A stretch of DNA of 64,000 nucleotides, taken from the NCBI RefSeq assembly GCF_963678635.1, contig NC_087071.1, positions 42,610,153 to 42,674,152 on the forward strand, read 5' to 3'. The notes under the pieces were generated by a model. That model worked only from the letters and a program-made list of their open reading frames with translations, did not search any database and was not told where the DNA came from. Positions 10,779-22,067 of this stretch are shown here, in pieces. The DNA comes from Symsagittifera roscoffensis. Its lineage: Eukaryota > Xenacoelomorpha > Acoela > Convolutidae. The position numbers were made by a program, and so were the translations under genes. The stretch's first letter is position 1; each line of letters starts with the position of its first letter.

Positions 10779-11995
10779 AATATGGAAAATTTCGGCAATT
10801 TTGTTTATTTTGGGCTCAAAAGGGCATTTTTTCATAGAAGACGTGGCACTTTTTCCTTTCGTTTTTTTTCATTTTTTCAACTAATAAAAGACATCTCTAA
10901 AAAATACACCTTAAATTGTTGTGTGGTTTCACCTTCTTTTTACAAAAACATCGAAGTAAAACGTTTGAAGGTCAAAATAACATCAAATTGAAAGTTTTAC
11001 AAACTGATAAAAAACCTGTAATTCTTGAGCAGACACACGTTGAGCCAAAAATTTTTTTTCTAGAAATGTTTAAAGCTAAAATACTACCTCGAAACAGCTT
11101 GAAACTTTTTGTTGCTCATCAAATGACTCAAAAGAGGTCGTAAGGCCAAGTTATTTAGAGCGGTATTCTTTTAAGCCAAAAAAGAAGAAGAAAAAAAGTT
11201 AACCAGCGAAAACTGATATACTGAAATCGGATATACGGTACACTTACAACGAACGGTAATTTCAGACTTGCCCAAGAGTTTTCTGCGTGTTGATCAAAGT
11301 CCAAATGGAAACTATTATCAAATTCAGTCATCTGGTGTCAGAAGTTACTTTCGGGTAAAAAATCAAAAACTTGGTATAGAACACCCTTGCATAGAGAAAA
11401 GTAAAAATCGGGAGATAATTTTTTATTTCTAGTTGCCCAAGTTATGTTCAATCACAATTTTCCCTAAATATAATCACCAGCTAAATATATTTAATTTTTT
11501 CTCGTGAAATTGTCGAGATACAGTCAAGAAGTTTTCTCATGAATAAACTTACAATGAAAATGGTTTGTAAAAAGTCCAAGAATTTCAACCACAAAATTTT
11601 TTTGAAGTGAGGATTTTTCTTTTCCACAAAGCTACTTTCTCACTTATAACATTGAGTGAAAAATTTTACTAAATATTTTTGGTCACTTAATCTTATTTAA
11701 TATTTTTTTTTGGAATGAGAAGTTCGGTCAACCAGAGCATTAATAAACTCTCTGGTACAAAAGCAGTTTAACCGCAAGACCATTGCCACTTAAACAATGG
11801 GTTTGTTAATTTTTTATTGATGCTAAAACATGAAAACACAAAAAACTCGAAAACTTGCGTTTTGTTGTGAGGAAATAAAAACAATGCTCATACTTTTTTA
11901 TGCACGGGGAATTGCGCTTTATATAAAAATATAAAACAAGAGACTTTCGTTTATGAAACTTGTAAGGTGGGAATGAGAAATTTGATCAACCAGTG
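10779..11995 (+). repeat. tandem repeat, unit B
   Basis: Second copy of the 1.25-kb unit, diverged by scattered substitutions and small indels. The stretch 11209-11400 is almost identical to unit A, while the first 250 bases are more diverged. The small ORFs in the two units do not keep the same frame, so it is not coding. Confidence 0.85.
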
Positions 11996-12000
11996 CTTTC

Positions 12001-12730
12001 ATAAACTCTTTGCATTGCGATACAAAGAGAATTGAAACCGTTAAGAGCATAATCGAATATAATTTCTTTGTGAGACAAAGTATTCATAATTCTTTCTGCG
12101 ATGAAAAAAAGCACTTGTTAAGATAATCTCTGAAAAAGTCCAATGCCAATAACGATATTTCTCAATCGTTACCTATGCAAAACTTACTTAAAAATTTAAT
12201 TTGCTGGAACTGCTAATGCTTTATTTTGAAAGCTAAATACGAATATTCGGTAAAGGAGCGACATGCGTAGAAGTGAATGAACTTTAACAAATAGAACATC
12301 ATCGGAACTTTTTTTCTGCATTTTGTAATAAACAACCGCCTTTATTCTCAGAACAACCAATGAAGAGTAAAACTACGCTAAAAAAACCTAACTAAGGTGA
12401 AAAAAGCTGACAGAATCAATTCGATTCGCCGTTTTTGTTGTTTCAGCAAAAAAACTGATTGGTAAACTTTGAAAGAAATTTAAAAAATTTACTTTTTGCA
12501 TTAATCGGTTGGGCATACACAATTTAGCTCTCTGTAAGCATCAGCGTTCTTAGATTCTGTCAGCCTTTATAGATTTAATGTTAAAAAAAAACTTTGTTTG
12601 CTTAGCTTACTGTCCAAAATTGTTTTTTTTTTAAATTTTTCCATGATTTTTATTTGTTTGAAGCATTCCTTCGCGAAGTTGCACTAATGAGGAGTTTGAA
12701 ATTCAAACTTGTCATCAGCAGTAGTAAACG
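12001..12730. other. non-coding, nothing recognised
   Basis: AT-rich DNA without ORFs of note. It begins with leftover sequence (tttcataaactctttgcattgcg) resembling the internal module of the preceding tandem repeat. Confidence 0.4.
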
Positions 12731-12930
12731 TGTGAGAAGAGCTGGGGGAGGGGTCCCGGTGGTCATCTATGTATCAAGATAGAAAATACATTTCTGGTAC
12801 AACGGGCTATGTGTTAAGATAGAAAATATATTTTTAAGGTATTAAAACAGAGTATAGGTTTGGCCATATACTCAAGAACGAGGTTTGAGATGGTAAACGT
12901 CAAATGGTGAGCTTTTCTGAGCCAAAGTTT
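12731..12930 (+). repeat. dispersed repeat related to 44.1 kb and 50.4 kb
   Basis: It contains a G-rich tract followed by 'ctatgt.t.aagatag.aaata' twice and then 'gagatggtaaacgtcaaatggt'. The same order of motifs occurs at about 44,105-44,255 and 50,390-50,535 inside the 6-kb units, so this is an older dispersed copy of that family. Confidence 0.5.
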
Positions 12931-13146
12931 GCGAATACAGCAATGTATAAGAAGCTAATATTAAGATTTGTTTTTACTAGTGTTCTAACCAACTGAATTA
13001 TTTTGAAACTGTTCTAAAGTAGACTGAAATCTAACTGACACAATAAAGAAAACTAGGATTTTGATAGAAAAAATAAATTGCAAAAAATTACTTATCACTG
13101 CACCGTATGGAACCTTACAACTATTTAGTAGTTAAATCTACGAGAT

Positions 13147-13407
13147 TTATGCTAAAGTTATTTTTATAGCTTCGCCAAGAACTCTCCTGTATTTGGACCC
13201 TGGACCATCACCAGTATTCCCAAAAGTTCTTTTTTTGAGTCCTCTGCTATAAATTTCAGTTTCTACCATAGCGGCAATACGTATTGCTTCCCACCTACAA
13301 AATTCGAGTGAAGCAAAACTCTTCATTGAAATATCTGGGTTCACGTTTATGAGGCCTTTTATGAACAGCGCAGCCTGTACGAGGGAATATTTTTTTTTGT
13401 ACCGCAT
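13147..13407 (-). CDS. unrecognised ORF next to the DNA-polymerase-like fragment
   Basis: 86 residues with ATG at 13405-13407 and basic composition. No motif is recognised. It lies downstream, on the same strand, of the broken DNA-polymerase-like gene and may be another exon or fragment of it. It could equally be a chance ORF. Confidence 0.2.
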   Translation of the reverse strand: MRYKKKYSLVQAALFIKGLINVNPDISMKSFASLEFCRWEAIRIAAMVETEIYSRGLKKRTFGNTGDGPGSKYRRVLGEAIKITLA

Positions 13408-13529
13408 ATAAAGTCTTTTCTAAAGTTACTTTGTAGTCACTGAACTTTCTTCACATGTATTATACAACCGTTTCAATTATCTTTTCCGCAGTCCATTCCC
13501 ACATTTCTTGAACGTTGTAACCGTTTGCT

Positions 13530-13924
13530 TTTATATACTCTCATCCAATTTTCGTTTCGTTTCCTTTTTCAAAACCTTGTTCTGACAAAGATGGACGTGT
13601 TTTTTGATATGGGCAGAAATGATAGTAGCACCCCATAGCGTAAAAACTGTTTTACAATGATCACAGTAGCCATCAACATGGAAACGGTCAAAATTTTTTC
13701 TGCTGTACCTTCTTGTAGAAGCTCTCATTTTCCCACTCGCTAAAGTCACTTCCAAATAATGTCTTGCAAGTATTTGACAATTTACAGACAAAGAATTGAT
13801 CGAAATCTTCCGCTTTTTGTTTGAAAATTAAGGAGTGTCCAACAGTCATGTTTTCTCTCACTTTCTCATACAAATCCCTATCGCCTATAAATAAGGGGTA
13901 GAGGTTGTCTTTTGTCGATTTGTG
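13530..13924 (-). pseudogene. B-family DNA-polymerase-like gene, downstream half
   Basis: Two overlapping frames give one conceptual product. The first (13930-13688) has GDRDLYEKVRENMT, then a CKLSNTCKTLFGSD segment. The second (13791-13531) has FHVDGYCDHCKTVFTLWG, then an HIKKHVHLC Cys/His cluster. The order resembles B-family DNA-polymerase-like proteins carried by virus-like and mobile elements: a D-LY-x-vR-x-nMT-x-G block followed by a VDGYC..kTVFef.GC..H..C endonuclease-like block. One frame change is needed near 13,700. The reading frame is cut at 13,924 by the LTR of the giant retroelement and continues at 39,076 (HKSTKD here joins NLAHICP there). Family assignment is from memory of conserved blocks. 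Confidence 0.5.
13920..13924. repeat. target-site duplication, left copy (TTGTG)
   Basis: TTGTG directly precedes the left LTR and TTGTG follows the right LTR at 39071-39075. Joining the flanks through one copy restores an open frame of the interrupted gene (A-H-I-C-P-H-K-S-T-K). The LTR edge is ambiguous by two bases because the LTR may start at TGTAA (13923). Confidence 0.7.
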
Positions 13925-14840
13925 TAACATTCGCCCGGAAGTACATATCGACGGAAAATAAAGCTAGGCTATAAGACGACTGGCCATCGTCTAAACAAAG
14001 CTCTACACGCTTTTCACCGTCTCTACCGAAGCCAGTTCTTTGGGTGGTCTTTCTAACTTCGGGTCGACAAAAACGTTACTGCTTTCGGCTTCGGTCAAAA
14101 CACTCAAATTAACTTACTTACATGCAATATTAGTGAGCTCATGGCTGGGTCTCAGTATCTCCAGACCACGAGGTCACTCCTAAAAACAGGGCTACTACTA
14201 TTTGTTATATTATGATTGTTTTTGTCTTGTAGATAAAAATCAACGTCTCCATCGAAGATGGATCAACCATTTCCCTTAACTCCTAGCTTCTCATCGTCAG
14301 AAAATGAATCCAGATGTTAATTAATTTCAATTCAGGACATAACCAGGAAGCTAAACGTTAGTTTTAAAACAGTTTTAATTCCGGTCTCAAGACCCCTCCG
14401 GATTACTGAATCCGGGAAAATAACACTCTTATTTCCTCTCCGGAAGGCTGGTTTCCACCCTTCACTGTTAGCGTGAATGGCCTTGCAACGCTTGTAGCGA
14501 CACAATCGTTGTAACTTGGAGCGGTCCTGCAAATACTCTGTCGTATTTTTCTATTCCTTGTCGTCGTTTTTCTCGCAACTATCGTTTTTATTGTTTTCGC
14601 AACTTCTCTCGTTGTTCTGTTTTTGTTTTGGATTTCTTCCAAAATGGCCGTTTTTGACGTTTCTCGGAAATCTTACTTAATCATTCGAAATATAAAAATT
14701 TAAATTACCAGAATATTCTGACCTTCACAGTTTGTCTAATCGTTTCAAAAACGTCGCTAATCTGTTAAAACTGCCAATTCTCAAGGTCAGCGGCTAATAA
14801 CTCGAAGTGGCCTTTTTTGTCAATTCTGGTCGAATGTCAC
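13925..14840 (-). repeat. 3' LTR of the giant gypsy-like element
   Basis: It matches 38176-39070 over its whole length with scattered substitutions, from tgtaa.att.gcccggaagtac to gtcgaatgtcac. In element sense it begins TGACATTCGACC. Inside it is GACCCCTCCGGATT, the same motif that is clustered in the leader at 36.1 kb. The small ORFs within it are not conserved coding. Confidence 0.85.
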
Positions 14841-14853
14841 CTACTCCCCGGAC
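14841..14853 (-). promoter_or_regulatory. candidate polypurine tract
   Basis: Directly upstream (element sense) of the 3' LTR the minus strand reads CCGGGGAGTAGG, purine-rich with a single T. Position and composition fit a plus-strand primer. It is short, so this is tentative. Confidence 0.35.
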
Positions 14854-15460
14854 ATCCCGGTCAATGTCCCCATTGAATCTCGTAGTCTTGCTAAGAATGG
14901 TACAGTGCCATCGAACAGAATTTGCATAATGCACGAAATCCCTTTTATCCACGACATATCGACTCAATGCGGAATATAAATGGCATCATACTACACTACT
15001 ATAGCCTTCCAAATTCCTTCACTAATTTTTACTTTCGAGGATATGACTTAAGATAAAATCTTTTTGACTTCAATGTCAATGCCCTGATTTAAAAATTTTT
15101 CTCCTAGGTTTTAAAAGGTGTTAGTTTGCAGGAGAGTCCTGCCAAGCAACAAGCTAGAATGATCCTACTATGCTTCTTTCTTCGGAAATTTTAGTTGTTA
15201 TTGGTCCTGAATATTAAAATCAAGGAACTGGTTAGAAAAAACAATGAAACAATCTCCCTCTTCAAGAGATTACCCAAGTCCTTCATGTCACCACAAAGTG
15301 ATCAGTCGTCCTAGTTGATTAAAAACAGTCATGCAGGCTGGAATATTTAAATATACTTTTCACTCAAGCCTTTCTAAATAAACAGTAAGTGTCTCTAAGG
15401 CCACTAACTAAAATCAAAATGCAAATTTTTAAATGCAACAAATTCTTTAATGTTCAAAAC
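14854..15460. other. non-coding 3' internal region of the giant element
   Basis: AT-rich DNA between the last accessory ORF and the 3' LTR. No coding signal or recognised motif. Confidence 0.4.
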
Positions 15461-15715
15461 TCAACTAAACGTTTTCTTTCAGTTTCAATTACAACTTGGT
15501 TGCTTAGTTTCTCAATTGAGTTTCTTGTCACATACAAAACAATTCTCAACTAGACGTTTTCTTTCAGTTTCAATTACAACTTGGTTGCTTAGTTTCTCAA
15601 TTGAGTTTCTTGTCACATACAAAACAATTCTCAACTAGACGTTTTCTTTCAGTTTCAATTACAACTTGGTTGCTTAGTTTCTCAAATGAGTTTCTTGTCA
15701 TATACAAAACAATTC
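15461..15715. repeat. three tandem copies of an 85-bp unit
   Basis: gttttctttcagtttcaattac begins at 15471, 15556 and 15641, exactly 85 bases apart, and the copies are almost identical. The period is not a multiple of three, and the minus-strand ORF (15597-15905) that enters the array ends inside it. It lies at the 3' end of the accessory block. Confidence 0.9.
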
Positions 15716-15837
15716 TGGGTTTTAACTTCTTCTCTTGCGTCACTTCTTTGTTTCTTCTTTTTCGTCGTTTAGAAGTTCTATAACTTCTAAATTCTTCTAA
15801 CTTTTTTTCTTTTTGCGTCTTGTTCTCTGGCCATTTG

Positions 15838-16503
15838 TCAATGTTCCATCTCCTCCTCTTGCGACATTGACCATGCATTTTCAGTTTCTGTATCTTGCAA
15901 CACATCAGTAGCTACTCTGACGCTGTTGGAAGCAGTCCTCCAACACTTCTGCTCCTCTACCCTTTGTTTACAACAAGGTAGGGGATCAACGTTAGATTCT
16001 CTGTTCCTGCAGAAGCTGTTGTGGACACACAACGTCACGTTTCTCTCCAAATCTTCCTTCAACATCTCTTCTTTCTCCCTTCCTTCACATTCACTCATCC
16101 TGGATATTCTTTTTACGGCGCTGGTCACTGCATTCCGATGAGTTACGAAAACTCGCTTGAAAGCTCCTGCTCCAATGTCCAGCTGATACGTACTGTACAC
16201 TCTGCCGTGCTCCGACATATGCTTCTTGGCATATTCGTACAACCATGCAGTCATGTTGGCTCTAAACCATGGCATCAGTCGTCTTCTTGCCCATATCTTT
16301 TTCACTTCAATCGGAATGTTCAGAATCTTGCACATTGTCTCAAAAAGATCTAAATCTTTAAGACAGTCCAATTTCTGCAATCGTTCTCTCGTTGGCGCTT
16401 CCAGTCTACTGTTCTCCTTCACATGAGCTTCCAGCCATCGTATCGCCATCATAACTCCCACTATCACTATCGTAATGGGCCGTGATGAGTCTGGTAAACC
16501 CAT
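15838..16503 (-). pseudogene. accessory ORF block 7 (most 3') of the giant element
   Basis: 221 codons open. The product is rich in charged residues, with several Cys near the C-terminus (CVHNSFC, then PCCKQ) and a hydrophobic N-terminus (ITIVIVGVMMAIRWL). No family recognised. It continues the minus-strand coding series downstream of integrase. It overlaps a second frame (15597-15905) rich in Arg and Lys, so a frame change probably lies near 15,850. Confidence 0.4.
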
Positions 16504-16691
16504 AGAGAGCAGCTCTCCACAGTCTCAGATCAACACCAGATTACTACCCCCGGGGTACCACCATGTTTGCAGCAAGCAATGGCAGGGAAACTCATCATGT
16601 GTTGACATGATGCTCCTCCAATAACGCTTTCCCGAAGCTTCCAGTAGTGGTTCTACTTCCATCATCACTCAGTGGATTTCATCATTCTCAT

Positions 16692-17432
16692 CTACTGCAC
16701 TGTAATCCGTAACAGTTGATCTTTTCTGTTTTTGTCTTTCAAACCACTGAAGTTCCCACTGGCGTATCCCATGAAATTTTTTCCCAGTATCGATTCTAAA
16801 TCTTCCTTAGTTCTCTCTGGAACTGCTGAAAACAATTTGCACAGTAACTCGTAAGACGTTCCTGACATTCTCGCTAGTCTTACACATTTTGGCACCAAGA
16901 AGGCTTGATCCACGATCGTTCTCGTACTTTTTACATCCACAGCTACGAAATGCACTGGGTATCTGCTCTTGCACATTGGAGCTAATGTCGATCCCACCAA
17001 ATATCGCGATCCCGATGGTCTGCGATAAATTTCACTGTGTCGGATGTTCATTTCCGCTTCGATCGCTTCCCTCCATTTTCCTATGTGCTTTCGCTCAGTC
17101 TGCAAAACTCCTGGGGACACTTCTACACTGATGACCGTGACTATCTCATGTTTCTGTTCTAGATTCAATAGTGACTCTAACGAAGCAAACTTGCTGTAGA
17201 ATCCTAGTGCAGCCTATAGATTCACCTCAGTTCCTCCATGGCAATCTGCGATCAGCTCTGTTTCCGTTTTCGCTTTCATCACAATGTTCCCAAACAATAT
17301 TGTCAACTGCTTGTGTTGTTTCTCCAGGGTTTTCACACAGTATAGGCCTCCACAAACGTGACATTCCAGACCACAGACTTCTGCCAGGCAGCTACCAGGT
17401 TTAATCCAGTCCTCTGGTCCCCAGACAGCCAA
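16692..17432 (-). pseudogene. accessory ORF block 6
   Basis: Two ORFs (17214-17432 and 16692-17168) lie in one frame separated by an in-frame stop at 17214. The upstream piece has Cys residues in a CGLECHVCGGLYC pattern, a possible zinc-binding knuckle. The downstream piece starts from NLEQKHEIVTV and ends in a Lys-rich tail. Function is unknown. A single continuous frame broken by one stop argues for former coding capacity. Confidence 0.4.
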
Positions 17433-18084
17433 CTCTCCGCCCTCTATGTTGCTTTTCGTCCTCTCCGTTGCTTTTAGAGGCTGTTGTCATCACATTATAG
17501 ATGATATTTGGATCACGCAGGTTACAGTCTGAATTCAGTTCCCTCTGTAAATCTTGTGTTGCACGTAGTATCGAATCAGCGTTGGGACTAGGATACCATG
17601 ATGGTCTCATCAGTTCCCATACCACCATCAAGCTCGTTCTCAGTAGTTCATCTGAGAACCCCAATCAAAACTCTACTCGTTTGTCGGATTCTGGCATTGA
17701 AGGTGCGGCCACCTTTTCCTCAAAGACTAGTCCCAGCCTGGTCTGCTGATAAGCAGCGCTTCTTATCGTCGCAATTCTAGACGTCCAGAATCTTAGCAAC
17801 ACTGCTTGCTCGTAATCAAAGAAGCAATCGCGTGTGTCTTCGTTTAGGAATGGGTTGTACGCTATCCCTATGATTCCGGACATGTAGCTGTAGGACTTCT
17901 TCCTGATTGCTCCACAGTACTCACTGGATTTCAGCAGTGCTCCCATAAATTCCTTAGTGAACCTCAGCTCTTTCTTTGAGAATCTCCTAATTTCGTCTAT
18001 TTTCCTCATGGGTTCTTGCTCCACGGGTTCTTTCATGTTCACTCTCATTGGTTTGCTTTGATGCACATCCAGCAGTGCTAGCAA
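17401..18084 (-). pseudogene. accessory ORF block 5
   Basis: Two ORFs (17665-18084 and 17401-17664) share one frame. The stop at 17665 (TGA in VEF-stop-LGFSDE) is the only interruption over about 228 codons. The product contains RRFSKKELRFTKEFMGALLK and DCFFDYEQAVLLRFW. No recognised family. Confidence 0.4.
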
Positions 18085-18277
18085 GAGTAAGACTTTCGCT
18101 CATTCATCGAATTCTCTGCTTCAAGGTAGTACCGTGCATCATCGTCTCCAGATAACCTTCCATGGCACTTTTGTCTTCCAGAGCCATTAAGTGTCCTCTG
18201 GCCGAGTTTCTGTATTCCAACATCTCTATGTATCCATCGGCGGGTTTATCTTTTGAAGCAGTCTCCGACACTGTCAG

Positions 18278-18751
18278 TCAATTATATTCCATTGGGACTA
18301 GCTGTCCCACAACACTTCCCTTTCCGTGGTTCGTGGGAGACGGTTTAAAGTCTTTCATGGTACTCTCTCCACATTGTACTTTCAGTTCCAATGTTGCTCC
18401 AGTCACAGTGCGGTCATTCCTTTTGGATTTATAACCTGTTGATTTTATCCCTGCCATGAGAATGGGTGGCACCATCGCTACATCAGTCAACATTCTGTCC
18501 GTGGCAGACAATCGATCATCACCTTGTCCCAAATCCATAGCTTCGTCGACTCGTTTTCTTTTCGCTGAGCTTACAGCTTTTATCGAGTTTTCAGAATCCA
18601 CCTTAGTCTTTCCCGCTTTCCTCAATACCACTTTGCTGCCTAGCTTCATCTTCATTTCATTGATTTTATCAATCACCAATTTCGATCGCATCGTTCCTTT
18701 CCTGGTTCTCGACAGATATACCACTTCTCCTTTATCTTCTTGCGGCTTCAT
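18278..18751 (-). pseudogene. accessory ORF block 4
   Basis: 157 open codons, strongly basic at the N-terminal side (VYLSRTRKGTMRSKLVIDK, then AKRKRVDEAMDLG, which resembles a nuclear localisation signal). It overlaps the end of the preceding block at 18732-18751, indicating a frame change. Unknown function. Confidence 0.35.
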
Positions 18752-20207
18752 CTTGATATGAGAGTTTGCCTGTGGCTGAGTCGATCAACAATTCACTCAA
18801 TCTCCCTTCACACTCGTCGAGTTTGTCACGGACTTCCCGCATTAGTGGTCGGTTGAGACCTACCTTCAAAATGGACTGGGTTCCGTAGCTCTGAACTACT
18901 GTCCAGACTTCTTTCATGAAAGCCACCCTGTCCTATCTACATCCCGTCCTATTTTCATGGTCTCGGTGACGTACCTCCACTTCTTCTTCGGGTAACATTT
19001 CCAAGAAGGGTACTCTGGCAGCGCCTTCTATTATTCTTCTCCTTGGTGATTCAATGAGGAGTCTTTGTTCGTTGTCTATAGAATTGCCCGGAGAGCTGCT
19101 CTCCGGCAAATTTCGGTTCATTTCCATAAAGGCCGACGGTGGTTTCAGTGTCGAAGTACTTTGATTTGCTGGCTCAGTCGTTTCCAATGCAACCGCGCTG
19201 TTTTCAAAATCACTGAGGAAATTGAAATCTAGGCTGGATACCCCTCCTGTCGGTACCTTATCGTCTTCCTTCTCAGCTTGATTGGGATTCTGATGCAAAG
19301 GTTCCTCCGATCGACGGCTTTCTTCCTGCCCATCATCTCCTTCTGATTTTCCTTTTGAATTTGAGGGCCCTTGCTCTTCAGTTTTGGCGCCTTCCGGAAA
19401 TTTCGGTGTGACTATCTTGTCAGCTGACTGATCTTCCTCCTCTCCATAGACTTCTTTGATCTCCTCATAGCCGAAGGGTGCTAAGAGGGTTCTCGTCTGT
19501 AGTGTTCCTCCCACCGTTGACTCCGGTTTCACACTTGTCAAAATTAGGGAGGCCTCAGGTAATTCAGCTCTGCCTCTCATCCTCATACGCGCCAAATTCA
19601 GTTGTGCCCAATCCTTGTCAAATACTCCAGGCTTTGGAGTCGCTGCATTGCTTATTCGCCTTCTCGTTGTCTGATCCGTGTAAGCAAAGCGCATATGCTG
19701 TAACACTGCGGAATTTCTGCCCACAAAACACGGATCCATCGTCTCCGAGAAATTCGCTACCCTCCTTTCGTTGGTTACAAACGCTCTCAACCTAGGAGTC
19801 TGGACTGTGGAGACTGCTCTGAGCAACATCCTTCTTATCAGAGGGAAATCAGGAATCTCCTCTGGCAGCTTTTTGTAATCACCCCAACCTTTCGTCTCTT
19901 CTCTCACCTTGTGGTATGCTGCAGTGAGACGAGGAATTCTTGTGATCTCACCATTTGTATTGTCATAGGGCCTTAGATTCCAGAGCTTCGGAAATACTTC
20001 AATGTGCCCTCTCTCCAATTCTCCCATACGATCAAGGAAGTGATCGTCGAAGTTGACTACCGTCATTTCTGGCTCCAATATCTTTGCAAACAATAGATCT
20101 TCGCTCATGAGTTCTCGCAATACGTGCCGCTCACAACAATCCAGAGCACTTCCGTCCACTGCTGATATGAGGTTCAGGTGCAGCACCGACCTCCTGTGTG
20201 CTTCCAC
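18732..20207 (-). pseudogene. accessory ORF block 3 (424-codon open stretch)
   Basis: The longest accessory ORF is 18933-20207, 424 codons. It continues in the same frame after one TAG at 18933 to 18732. The N-terminal ~250 residues are well mixed and could be globular (NFDDHFLDRMGELERGHIEV, LRPYDNTNGEI). The rest is acidic and Ser/Pro/Glu-rich (EQGPSNSKGKSEGDDGQEES) and probably disordered. I recognise no domain. It might be a structural or envelope-replacing protein, but no signal peptide or transmembrane segment is visible, which argues against a classical env. Confidence 0.45.
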
Positions 20208-20503
20208 CTTAACATCAGGGAACGCAAACGTGACTGCCGTTCGTATATGACTGTAACAAACTGCGTGGTTCCTCTGATCAATGCTAAGGGATCGGTCCTC
20301 ATTGCTAAGCTCAGATCAGTTAGCAGGGGCATGCCCCCAACATGTCGTCGCACGTCTTCCTCCCTCTCAATCGTCTCATCCTCTCCTGTTCCAAAGCGAT
20401 TCTGTTGCAGGAGGTACTGGATAAGAGTATGTCTCAGATCTCTTATCTTATTCCAGGAATGCGTGGCTCGCTTCACGTCGAATCTCTTCATGTTCTCTCT
20501 CAT
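20174..20503 (-). pseudogene. accessory ORF, fragment upstream of block 3
   Basis: 109 open codons (KRFDVKRATHSWNKIRDLRH, then a short Glu/Asp-rich insert). It overlaps the 424-codon frame by 34 bases, so a single frame change near 20,190 would join them. Confidence 0.35.
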
Positions 20504-20601
20504 CTGCTCTGGTAGCGCGTCAAAATCATCAGTCCTCCCAAGTTTCCATGCGTTATCGCAATCAACGTTAGAGGTCCATCCAATCGCAAGTTTTGAACTC
20601 C

Positions 20602-21057
20602 CTAGGTGAGCAGTACCACCGGTCCTTTCACAAAGTTTTCTGCCCCAAATGTCACGAACAAGGCTAGAAGCTCAACTATCAACACTTCCACTACTGCTTG
20701 GAGGAATTCCTTTATCAAATATCGAGAAAGCGTGGGGTGAATCTTCGACAGGAAGGACGCGGTCCATCCGGCCCCTAGCCCTTCTAGCATGCTTTCAGTC
20801 CGGTCAAAACCTTCTTCCCCTCTCACTTTCTGAGTCCAGAAAGTTTCCAGGGTAACTTGGCACACTCTGTTCACAAACTCGGCTGACTTTTCCTCAGTAT
20901 TTTCGGCCAGGTTCACCTCCTTCACTAAGTAGACATAGATCTTGCTGATCATCACTGGGCCTTGCTCAAAAGCATTCGCACCGAATGCCGCTACTCGAGG
21001 AGTTAGGTGTAGCCACTGGTTAGCCTCTGGTTTGGTTCTTAAAACCATCGCTACCAA
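20602..21057 (-). pseudogene. accessory ORF block 2
   Basis: 151 open codons. The sequence is amphipathic with a hydrophobic C-terminal stretch (AVVEVLIVELLALFVTFGA) that could be a buried helix or membrane segment. Unrecognised. It sits between the SGNH-like/long frame and block 3. Confidence 0.35.
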
Positions 21058-21110
21058 GTGAGCTCCGGTTTCCTTCGAGTTCTTTCTTCTCTCTCCTTCC
21101 TCCTTTATGT

Positions 21111-22067
21111 TTATTCCTTGGAACCATAAATCATCGACATCGCTACAATTACTCGATGCTCGTCATCTATTCCTGGCTTCAACTTGAGCTGTCGACTGAA
21201 GTTGGACAGTTCCAACCCCAGCACTTCGTCCAACACTAACATGTGCAGCGCATGGTCCTTGAATCCTCTCATCGCGTTCGAGATATCTAACCATACTGCA
21301 GGTAGTTCAGCCCTGAGTGGTCTCAGATTCTCCATCTCTATCTCGCGATTTGGGGCCGATATGATCACATCATATTTCCTTTCCGAGAGCAAAGCCACAA
21401 TCGCATACACGAACTTTAGTCCAACCAGGAGACGTGCATACCCCGGAGACAGCGCGATCACGGCTCTATGTCTCATTTTAGTGAAGGCACCCTCTTTCAG
21501 GGTATCCACTACTTCACCCATTGACTCGAGGATATCTTTTGTCGCTGGCCATACAGCGCTTTCGGCCGTCGTAGGTTCTCTGAGTCTGCTCAGGAAACCC
21601 CTACTGTGTAGATGGTCATTGATGCCAGCGAACACGATTGTGATCACGTGGCCTGGGGGTGCTTTCACCTGCCTGAACATCTTTACATGTTCTCCAATCG
21701 GCGCCCTCGTTATCAGGAATCTTCCAGGTCTCTCTTCTCAATTTCCTTCATCGTGATTCAGTTTCACGTCTTGTATCTGTCTTGCATTCACTGGTCCCAT
21801 TGTATTGTTCGAGGGCAGTCCATCTAGGTCGGCAAACCTCAAGGCAAGTGCACAGCTGAAGTTTATACCAGCAGCTATCAACCAGTCCACTCCTGTTATT
21901 GAGTGCAATCCGCTGACCGATAACCTTGCTCCGGTCAGCATCCTCATGGCATCTGCTGCGAAGCTCACTGTCTGAAGGTTAATTTTCATCAGATCATCAT
22001 TGTATATGTGCCAGGGAGAAGATATGCGCCTCGACCACATCAAGGAGCTCCTATCAGGGCGTCTTTA
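21111..22067 (-). pseudogene. downstream part of the SGNH-containing frame, with a possible second hydrolase-like fold
   Basis: One frame runs from the TAA at 22065 to 21111 with a single TGA at 21738, about 310 codons. It includes HVITIVFAGINDHLHSRGF, where a hydrophobic strand followed by G-x-N-D resembles block III of SGNH hydrolases. Later segments are AVIALSPGYARLL and YDVIISAPNREIEM. No convincing Asp-x-x-His block V is seen, so a second hydrolase fold is only a suggestion. The frame is the same as that of the SGNH-like segment just upstream, so both may belong to one polypeptide. Confidence 0.4.

Noticed and set aside
15461-15715. CRISPR-like direct repeats
   Set aside because: The three 85-bp copies are contiguous with no spacers, in a eukaryotic retroelement.
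18933-20207. Envelope-like protein
   Set aside because: It occupies the env position but has no signal peptide, fusion peptide or transmembrane helix that I can see.
21184-21756. 190-codon plus-strand ORF
   Set aside because: Antisense shadow of the accessory frame 22043-21111.
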